Under the pieces are notes generated by a model. That model had not been told where the DNA came from. It saw nothing but the letters and a program-made list of their open reading frames with translations, and did not search any database. Positions 33,167 to 38,611 of a stretch of DNA of 38,611 nucleotides are shown here, one piece after another. Each line of letters begins with the position of its first letter. Within the stretch, counting starts at the first letter, position 1. Origin of the DNA: Comamonadaceae bacterium (GTDB lineage: Bacteria > Pseudomonadota > Gammaproteobacteria > Burkholderiales > Burkholderiaceae_C); NCBI GenBank assembly GCA_947456305.1, contig CANGPN010000022.1, positions 1 to 38,611 on the forward strand, in the 5' to 3' direction. A program made the translations under genes and the position numbers.

Positions 33167-33842
33167 CCAACATGGCTCTCAATAAAGGTATGGTCAAAGG
33201 ACGCTGGGTTTGCAGCGCGTAGTTGTCGAGTTGCTGTAGCAAATCCATCAAATGCCCTAAATCACGGCTGAACCGGCTGAGCAAGTAGTCAAGCAGTTCT
33301 GGTCCTAAGTGCATACCCAGAGCCTGAGCGTGTTTGAGCAGCACCTCACGGCGCTGGTCGTCGTCTAGCAGTTGCAAATGAAACACATGGCCCCAGCCCA
33401 AGCGGGTGCGCAAATCTTCCCGCAGCGGTAAATCCTGGGGCGGCAGGCTGCCTGCGGCCAGCACCCAAGGCTGGCGAGCCGCACCCGGCGTAGCGGCGTT
33501 GACAAACCAGTTGAAAGCCATGTGTTGCAGCACAGCGGAAAAATGCTGCACGTCATCCAATAGCAGCACTTCCCACGCCGGGTTGAACTCTGCCGGATGC
33601 AATGTGGTTTTGTCCAGCCAACCGACTTGACCGCCCTGCCCCTCTATATGGTCGGCAACTGCCGTGAGCAAATGGGTTTTGCCACTGCCATGGTCTCCCC
33701 ACACATACGTAGGTACCGGAGAACGGGTGCTGCCAGCCATCCATAACTCCAGATGCGCCAGTGCAGCGGCGTTATGCCCGGGGTAGAAATTACCCAGACT
33801 GGGACCGACCGACACGCCGATGTCCAAAGCCATTTGTTTCAT
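33156..33842 (-). CDS. hda: Hda, regulatory inactivator of DnaA
   Basis: 228 residues. Hda binds the DNA-loaded sliding clamp and triggers ATP hydrolysis by DnaA, preventing re-initiation. The N-terminal clamp-binding motif QMALDIG lies at residues 3-9, then the DnaA-type AAA+ domain with Walker A GDHGSGKTH and Walker B VLLLDDVQH; the C-terminus lacks the DNA-binding domain of DnaA. It starts six bases after the AI-2E-type gene stop and overlaps the HAD gene. Confidence 0.93.
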   Translation of the reverse strand: MKQMALDIGVSVGPSLGNFYPGHNAAALAHLELWMAGSTRSPVPTYVWGDHGSGKTHLLTAVADHIEGQGGQVGWLDKTTLHPAEFNPAWEVLLLDDVQHFSAVLQHMAFNWFVNAATPGAARQPWVLAAGSLPPQDLPLREDLRTRLGWGHVFHLQLLDDDQRREVLLKHAQALGMHLGPELLDYLLSRFSRDLGHLMDLLQQLDNYALQTQRPLTIPLLRAMLDET

Positions 33843-33848
33843 CCAGCT

Positions 33849-34919
33849 TCAGCCCGCATACAAACGGCTGCCCACATACCTTTGGTGTAAGCGACGTAAA
33901 GCCACCAGCAACACGGCACTGGCCGGCAAGGCAATCAACACGCCCACAAAACCCAACAACTGACCGAAAGCCAGCAAAGCAAAAATCACCGCCAACGGGT
34001 GCAGACCGATGCGCTCGCCCACCAGACGCGGCGTGAGCACAAAACCTTCGAGCAATTGGCCGAAACCAAACACCACCGCCAGCATGACCGCGGCTTGCAG
34101 CGGCGCCATTTCCAGAAAACCCGACAAGGCCGCCAGCAGCAAGCCCACACCAAAGCCGACATAAGGCACGAACACCGCCATGCCGGTGAGTATGCCGATA
34201 GGCCAGGCGACTGACAGACCGAACAGCGACAACCCTGCCACGTAATACACCGACAGGCTCAACATCACCAGCAATTGCCCGCGCACGTATTCGCCCAGCA
34301 CCGCATCGGCTTCGGCCACAAAGTCAATCACTCCGGGCTCAGCCTTGCGCGGCAGCCACTCACGCAGTTGCGCCAGCATCCGGTGACCGTCCATCAGCAG
34401 ATAAAACAAGGCGACCGGCACCAGAATCAGATTACCAATCACAGCCAAGGCCACACTGCCGCCTATGCGCAAAGAGGACAGCACCGAGTCCATGCTGTTG
34501 TGCAAAATGGACTGGAGTTGGGCAGACACAAAGTCCTTGATACCTTGAGGATCGAGTTGAAAGTCAATACCCAAGGATTGCAACCAAGGCATGACAGAAG
34601 TCTGCAAATCCGCCAGCACGCCCGGCAAGCGGGTTTGCAAACGGGCTGCTTCCTTGAACAGCACCGGCAAAATCAAGCCGGCAAAAGCCAATAACAACAG
34701 CAAAAAAGCAATTTCACACACCAGCACGACAACAAACCTGGGTGCCCCAGGACCAAGCAGTGTTTGCAAACGCTGAACCAGCGGCGACAACACATAAGCA
34801 ATGACCGAGGCAATCAAAAACGGCGTGAGTACAGGCGTTAACCACCAGAGCAAGCCGGCCAACAGGCTGACGATCAACAGCCAGGCGGCGTAAAAACGGT
34901 AGTCGGGAGATAAGGACAT
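33849..34919 (-). CDS. AI-2E family transporter (PerM/YhhQ-like permease)
   Basis: 356 residues with about eight membrane helices (about 10-35, 55-85, 150-175, 205-250, 260-280, 300-345). [20 protein letters not shown] and [20 protein letters not shown] fit the AI-2E transporter family, which includes sugar-like autoinducer and other small-molecule exporters. Only six bp precede hda, so the two are one operon. Substrate unknown. Divergent from purM. Confidence 0.92.
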   Translation of the reverse strand: MSLSPDYRFYAAWLLIVSLLAGLLWWLTPVLTPFLIASVIAYVLSPLVQRLQTLLGPGAPRFVVVLVCEIAFLLLLLAFAGLILPVLFKEAARLQTRLPGVLADLQTSVMPWLQSLGIDFQLDPQGIKDFVSAQLQSILHNSMDSVLSSLRIGGSVALAVIGNLILVPVALFYLLMDGHRMLAQLREWLPRKAEPGVIDFVAEADAVLGEYVRGQLLVMLSLSVYYVAGLSLFGLSVAWPIGILTGMAVFVPYVGFGVGLLLAALSGFLEMAPLQAAVMLAVVFGFGQLLEGFVLTPRLVGERIGLHPLAVIFALLAFGQLLGFVGVLIALPASAVLLVALRRLHQRYVGSRLYAG

Positions 34920-34940
34920 CGGTAAAGAAATTCCCGCATT

Positions 34941-34958
34941 TAGAATGAAGCGATTCTA
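34941..34958. promoter_or_regulatory. Symmetric TAGAAT pair in the purM divergent gap
   Basis: TAGAAT (34941-34946) and ATTCTA (34953-34958) form a perfect inverted pair with six bases between. On the plus strand the first fits a -10 about 50 bp before the purM ATG; on the minus strand the second fits a -10 for the permease-hda operon. No good -35 boxes are seen. Confidence 0.3.
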
Positions 34959-34998
34959 TAGACCCGACCCTCGGGCGCGATTCCCGCGCTCTTCGCTT

Positions 34999-36027
34999 AT
35001 GAACACACCACTTTCCTACAAAGATGCAGGCGTCGATATCGACGCAGGCGATGCACTGGTTGAACGCATCAAACCCCTTGCCAAAAAAACCATGCGCGAT
35101 GGCGTGCTGGCAGGTATTGGCGGCTTCGGCGCGCTGTTTGAAGTTCCCAAAAACTACAAAGAACCGGTGCTGGTCAGCGGCACCGACGGCGTCGGCACCA
35201 AGCTGAAACTGGCGTTTGAATGGAACATGCACGACACAGTCGGCATCGACTTGGTGGCCATGAGCGTCAACGACGTGCTGGTGCAAGGTGCGGAACCGCT
35301 GTTTTTTCTGGACTACTTCGCCTGCGGCAAATTGGACGTGGACACTGCTGCGGCCGTGGTCGGCGGCATCGCCAAAGGCTGCGAGTTGTCCGGTTGCGCC
35401 TTGATTGGTGGTGAAACCGCTGAGATGCCTGGCATGTACCCGGCAGGTGAATACGATTTGGCGGGTTTTGCGGTGGGCGTGGTGGAAAAGTCGCTGATCC
35501 TCAGCGGCAAAAACGTGTCGCCCGGCGATGTGGTGCTGGGGCTGGCTTCAAGCGGCGTGCATTCCAACGGTTTCAGTCTGGTGCGCAAATGCATAGAACG
35601 CGCGTTCTCCAAACTGCCTGCCACTTTAGACGGCCAGCCGTTCAAAGATGCGCTGATGGCCCCTACCCGCTTGTATGTGAAATCTGTATTGGCGGCATTG
35701 AAGGCGCATCCGATCAAAGCGTTGGCGCACATCACCGGCGGCGGTTTGACCGAAAACATTCCGCGCGTGCTGCCCGACTCATGCGCCGCTCACCTGCAAC
35801 GCGCCAGTTGGCCGCGCACCGAGTTGTTCAACTGGTTGCAACAAACCGCTGGTATCGATGAAGTTGAAATGTGCCGAACCTTCAACAACGGCATAGGCAT
35901 GGTGGTGGTGATTGCAGCTGAGCACGCAGCTGCCTGCACCCAAACTTTGGCGGCTTCAGGTGAGCAGGTTTACCGCATCGGTGTGATTGCCGACAAGGGC
36001 GATGGCGCGGCGGTGGTGATTAATTGA
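34999..36027 (+). CDS. purM: AIR synthetase (phosphoribosylaminoimidazole synthetase)
   Basis: 342 residues from the ATG at 34999 ([17 protein letters not shown]); the 18 codons upstream are not conserved-looking. It closes the imidazole ring of purines, converting FGAM to AIR with ATP. Motifs include [46 protein letters not shown] and [13 protein letters not shown]. Near the E. coli length (345). Divergent from the AI-2E-type gene. Confidence 0.97.
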   Translation: MNTPLSYKDAGVDIDAGDALVERIKPLAKKTMRDGVLAGIGGFGALFEVPKNYKEPVLVSGTDGVGTKLKLAFEWNMHDTVGIDLVAMSVNDVLVQGAEPLFFLDYFACGKLDVDTAAAVVGGIAKGCELSGCALIGGETAEMPGMYPAGEYDLAGFAVGVVEKSLILSGKNVSPGDVVLGLASSGVHSNGFSLVRKCIERAFSKLPATLDGQPFKDALMAPTRLYVKSVLAALKAHPIKALAHITGGGLTENIPRVLPDSCAAHLQRASWPRTELFNWLQQTAGIDEVEMCRTFNNGIGMVVVIAAEHAAACTQTLAASGEQVYRIGVIADKGDGAAVVIN

Positions 36028-36057
36028 TTTCCACCAACACTTAGACCGGTCAAACCG

Positions 36058-36085
36058 CCTGCCTTTAACCAAGCGCAGGTTTTGC
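36058..36085 (+). terminator. Possible purM terminator
   Basis: CCTGC (36058-36062) pairs with GCAGG (36075-36079), followed by TTTT. It lies 30 bp after the purM stop, between convergent genes. The stem is short, so this is a weak call. Confidence 0.3.
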
Positions 36086-36091
36086 AATGAC

Positions 36092-36802
36092 TTACGCCGG
36101 CAACAAGACGGCCAGCCTAGCCCTGACTTTCAATAAACGTTCCTGATCGTCCTGGCGACGGTAAATTTCGTGCAGATTGCGCAGCATGCGGGCGATGATT
36201 TGGCGCGGTTCTGCGGCTTGCAAATGAAATGAAAGAGCATCGTCTGAAATAGCCTGCGGTTTGCCCAATTTCGCACCGGGCAGCCAAGGTATCAGTCGCT
36301 CGGCCAAATCTTCGCGGCTGAGAGATTCGCCGGTAAACGGGTCAATCACCACATGGCCTTCCTGCGGAAAACTCAAATCCAGCTTGACCAAAAAATGGCC
36401 CGGAAAACTCACACCGCTGACGTTCAAACCCAAGCTTTGCCCCAATTCCAGCCACAACACAGCCAGGCTGATAGGAATTCCCAAACGTTTGCTGAGCACC
36501 ACATTCAAATAGCTGTTGAGCGGATCATCGTAATGGTTGACATTGCCTGCAAACCGCATGTCCTCGTAAAAAAACCGGTTCAGCTCTCGCAAAGCATCCA
36601 GCGCGTCTGCATTCGGCATCAAACGGCGTTTGAGTTTGGCGGCCATCACATCTACTTCGCCCAGCACCTGCTGTATGTCCAATGCCGGGAACTCATCCTG
36701 CGCCAGACTGATGGCAGTTTCTAAAAGGGGGAATTCATCATCGCTTTGCACCAGCGTCGTGAAGTAATCCAGCGCAGAAGGGAGTTGCAACTTGTAATCC
36801 AT
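36092..36802 (-). CDS. SirB1-like transglutaminase/TPR-region protein
   Basis: 236 residues from the ATG at 36802 (MDYKLQLPS); a GTG immediately before is also in frame. FFYEDMRFAGNVNHYDDPLNSYLNVVL, followed by GIPISLAVLWLELGQSLGL and FPGHFLVKL, is the SirB1/transglutaminase-like domain. The C-terminus has a TPR-like helical pair (PRQIIARMLRNLHEIYRRQDD). Such proteins are often annotated as regulatory, without a proven activity. Adjacent to murJ, 15 bp after its stop. Confidence 0.85.
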   Translation of the reverse strand: MDYKLQLPSALDYFTTLVQSDDEFPLLETAISLAQDEFPALDIQQVLGEVDVMAAKLKRRLMPNADALDALRELNRFFYEDMRFAGNVNHYDDPLNSYLNVVLSKRLGIPISLAVLWLELGQSLGLNVSGVSFPGHFLVKLDLSFPQEGHVVIDPFTGESLSREDLAERLIPWLPGAKLGKPQAISDDALSFHLQAAEPRQIIARMLRNLHEIYRRQDDQERLLKVRARLAVLLPA

Positions 36803-36817
36803 CACTCAATCATGCCT

Positions 36818-38383
36818 TCAGCGACGCAAAAGCGCACGCATATCGACACCAATAACCCTAAGCGTCGCCAAATACACCACAGTTGAGACTGCCAGCACAC
36901 TGACCATTAGGCCAATGCGTTGCCATGCCTGCGCCTGTAAACCGGTCCAGTCCCAGTGCGCAGCAGCCCAGTACAAACCGCCGGCCATCAAGCCGCTGGC
37001 CAGCAGCACCTGCAGCACCAAGCGTGGCCAACCGGGCAATGGCCTGAATTGCCCTTGTCTACGTAAACCGATGAGCAAAGCCAAGGCGTTGACCAAGGCC
37101 CCCAAGGCAATCGACAAGGTCAGCGCGGCATGCGCCAGATAAGGCACCAACAACCAGTTCATGAACTGTGTGAACACCAGCACCGCCACCGCGATGCGTA
37201 CTGGCGTGCGGGTGTCCTGGTTGGCATAAAACCCTGGCGCCAGCACTTTGATGGCCACCAGCCCAAGCAAGCCCACGCCATAGCCGGTCAAGGCCAGACT
37301 GGTTTGCTGCACATCCCGGCTGGAAAACGCACCGTAGTGGTAAAGCACCGACACCAGCGGCGCAGCAAACACCAGCAAAGCAACGGCGCAAGGGAGTGCC
37401 AGCACAAAGACCAGTCGCAAGCCCCAATCCAGCATGGCGCTGTAACGCTCGCTGTCGGCAGCGGCTTTGGCGGCGGCCAGTTGCGGCATCAGCACCACGC
37501 CCAACGCCACGCCTAGCAAGGCAATAGGAAACTCCATCAAGCGGTCGGCATAGCTGATCCAACTCACGCTGCCCGGGGTCAAGTGAGACGCGATTTGCGT
37601 ATTGATCACCAACGACAACTGCGCCACGCCCACGCCAAGCAGCGCCGGGCCCATCATGGCCAGTATTTTTCGTGTGCCTTCGTCATTCCACGCTGCTTTG
37701 ATTTGCGAAGGCGACAGACTGATATGCGGTAGTAAGCCGAGTTTCAACAAAGCCGGGATTTGCACCGCCAGTTGCAACACACCGCCCAGCATCACACCAA
37801 GGGCCAAGCTGTAAATCGGCTCTATGCCCTGAGCGCGCAACCAAGGCGCACCCAGCCAGGCGCTGCCAATCATGCACACATTGAGCAACACCGGCGTGGC
37901 CGCAGGCACTGCAAAACGCCGCCAAGTGTTCAAAATGCCGGCTGACAAAGCGACCAAGGACATGAAGGCGATATAGGGAAACATATAGACGGTCAGGTTG
38001 ACCGCAGTTTGCAAACCTTGGGGCGATTGGCGCAAGCCGCTGGCCATCACCCACACCAACCAAGGCGCACCCAACACGCCCATCACACTGGTGAGCAACA
38101 CGGCCCAAGCCAGCAAAGTGGCCACTTTGTCTATCAATATGCGGGTGGCCTCGTCGCCTTTTTCTGCCCGGGTGGCTGCCAGCACCGGCACAAATGCCTG
38201 GCTGAACGCGCCCTCGGCAAACAGGCGGCGAAACAGATTGGGAATGCGGAAAGCCACGTTGAACGCGTCGGTCAAGGCGCTGGCACCGAAAACCGAGGCA
38301 ATCAGGGTCTCACGGGCGAACCCGGTGATACGCGACACCAGGGTCAACAGGGAAACAGTAGAGGCGGACTTGAACAGGCTCAC
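36818..38383 (-). CDS. murJ: Lipid II flippase MurJ
   Basis: 521 residues from a GTG at 38383, giving the standard start VSLFKSASTVSLLTLVSR; an ATG at 38455 is open but would overlap the rpsT promoter. MurJ flips the peptidoglycan precursor lipid II across the membrane. About 14 membrane helices are visible, with the family signature around FNVAFRIPNLFRRLFAEGAF and SQAFVPVLA. Divergent from rpsT, with the SirB1-like gene downstream. Confidence 0.95.
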   Translation of the reverse strand: MSLFKSASTVSLLTLVSRITGFARETLIASVFGASALTDAFNVAFRIPNLFRRLFAEGAFSQAFVPVLAATRAEKGDEATRILIDKVATLLAWAVLLTSVMGVLGAPWLVWVMASGLRQSPQGLQTAVNLTVYMFPYIAFMSLVALSAGILNTWRRFAVPAATPVLLNVCMIGSAWLGAPWLRAQGIEPIYSLALGVMLGGVLQLAVQIPALLKLGLLPHISLSPSQIKAAWNDEGTRKILAMMGPALLGVGVAQLSLVINTQIASHLTPGSVSWISYADRLMEFPIALLGVALGVVLMPQLAAAKAAADSERYSAMLDWGLRLVFVLALPCAVALLVFAAPLVSVLYHYGAFSSRDVQQTSLALTGYGVGLLGLVAIKVLAPGFYANQDTRTPVRIAVAVLVFTQFMNWLLVPYLAHAALTLSIALGALVNALALLIGLRRQGQFRPLPGWPRLVLQVLLASGLMAGGLYWAAAHWDWTGLQAQAWQRIGLMVSVLAVSTVVYLATLRVIGVDMRALLRR

Positions 38384-38408
38384 CCGCCGGAGTGTAGCCG
38401 CCGATGGC

Positions 38409-38437
38409 GACAGTCGGTCCGGGCTGTTTGCTACAAT
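38409..38437 (+). promoter_or_regulatory. rpsT promoter
   Basis: TACAAT (38432-38437), with an upstream TGC similar to an extended -10, and GACAGT (38409-38414) as a weak -35 with a 17-base spacer. The start point would fall near 38444, about 40 bases before the rpsT ATG. Confidence 0.5.
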
Positions 38438-38484
38438 CGCAGGCTTTGCCAGCATCATCCTCAGACACTCAAAGGAAATAAACC

Positions 38485-38611
38485 ATGGCTTCAGCCAAAC
38501 CCAAGAAAAAGAACCCGCGCCTGGCATCAGGCCGCAAACGCGCCCGCCAGGACGTGAAACTCAACGAAGCCAACAGCTCGTTGCGCTCCAAATACCGCAC
38601 TGCGGTCAAGA
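38485..38611 (+). CDS. rpsT: 30S ribosomal protein S20, truncated by the window edge
   Basis: The first 42 codons are visible and the gene continues past the right edge. [20 protein letters not shown] and [12 protein letters not shown] match the basic N-terminal helix of S20, which binds 16S rRNA. AAGGAAAT seven bases upstream supports the ATG at 38485. Confidence 0.95.
   Translation, partial: MASAKPKKKNPRLASGRKRARQDVKLNEANSSLRSKYRTAVK

Noticed and set aside
1..38611. CRISPR arrays, IS elements or rRNA genes
   Set aside because: No regularly spaced repeats, no transposase and no rRNA sequence were seen anywhere in the window.

Overview
The window is chromosomal DNA of a betaproteobacterium, most likely order Burkholderiales and probably near the Comamonadaceae. 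This is inferred from protein families and gene order: tRNA-Leu–tig–clpP–clpX–lon, rpsP–rimM–trmD–rplS, hda next to purM, and rpsT divergent from murJ. The family cannot be fixed without a database search.

Left end (1–3162): an AT-rich accessory segment, read as one end of an integrative element. A tyrosine recombinase gene lies immediately 3' of tRNA-Cys and points away from it. Behind it, on the same strand, come two tiny membrane proteins, a secreted four-cysteine protein, a cysteine-rich lipoprotein, a 76-residue H-NS-like protein with a basic tail, and the start of another gene that leaves the window. The gap between tRNA-Cys and the recombinase holds repeated TGTGCAA heptamers and an 11-bp perfect inverted repeat.

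3162–9303: tRNA-Cys and tRNA-Gly, then the protein quality-control block lon, clpX, clpP and tig, then tRNA-Leu, all on the minus strand. Intrinsic-terminator-like hairpins lie after tRNA-Gly, between clpX and lon, and just before tRNA-Leu.

9309–17696: an RND efflux pump with its lipoprotein adaptor (minus strand) is divergent from hpnC–hpnD–hpnE (squalene synthesis) and hemH (plus strand). A near-palindrome resembling a TetR-family operator lies in the divergent gap.

17709–20828: a minus-strand operon of bactofilin, membrane-anchored M23 peptidase, second bactofilin and RodZ-like protein. It looks like a cell-shape module, preceded by a strikingly AT-rich gap.

20829–30508: a DEAD-box helicase and oligoribonuclease (orn), an M48 membrane protease with rsgA, a CobD/CbiB-like membrane protein, a NUDIX hydrolase, the ribosomal operon rpsP–rimM–trmD–rplS with structured leaders, a GNAT acetyltransferase and a TM2-type membrane protein.

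30563–38611: a tightly packed minus-strand series (AI-2E-type permease, hda, HAD phosphatase, pcnB, folK), divergent from purM, then a SirB1-like protein, murJ and the start of rpsT. Most of the window is housekeeping. The parts that look new are the left-end cargo, the bactofilin/M23/RodZ-like operon and several structured leaders.
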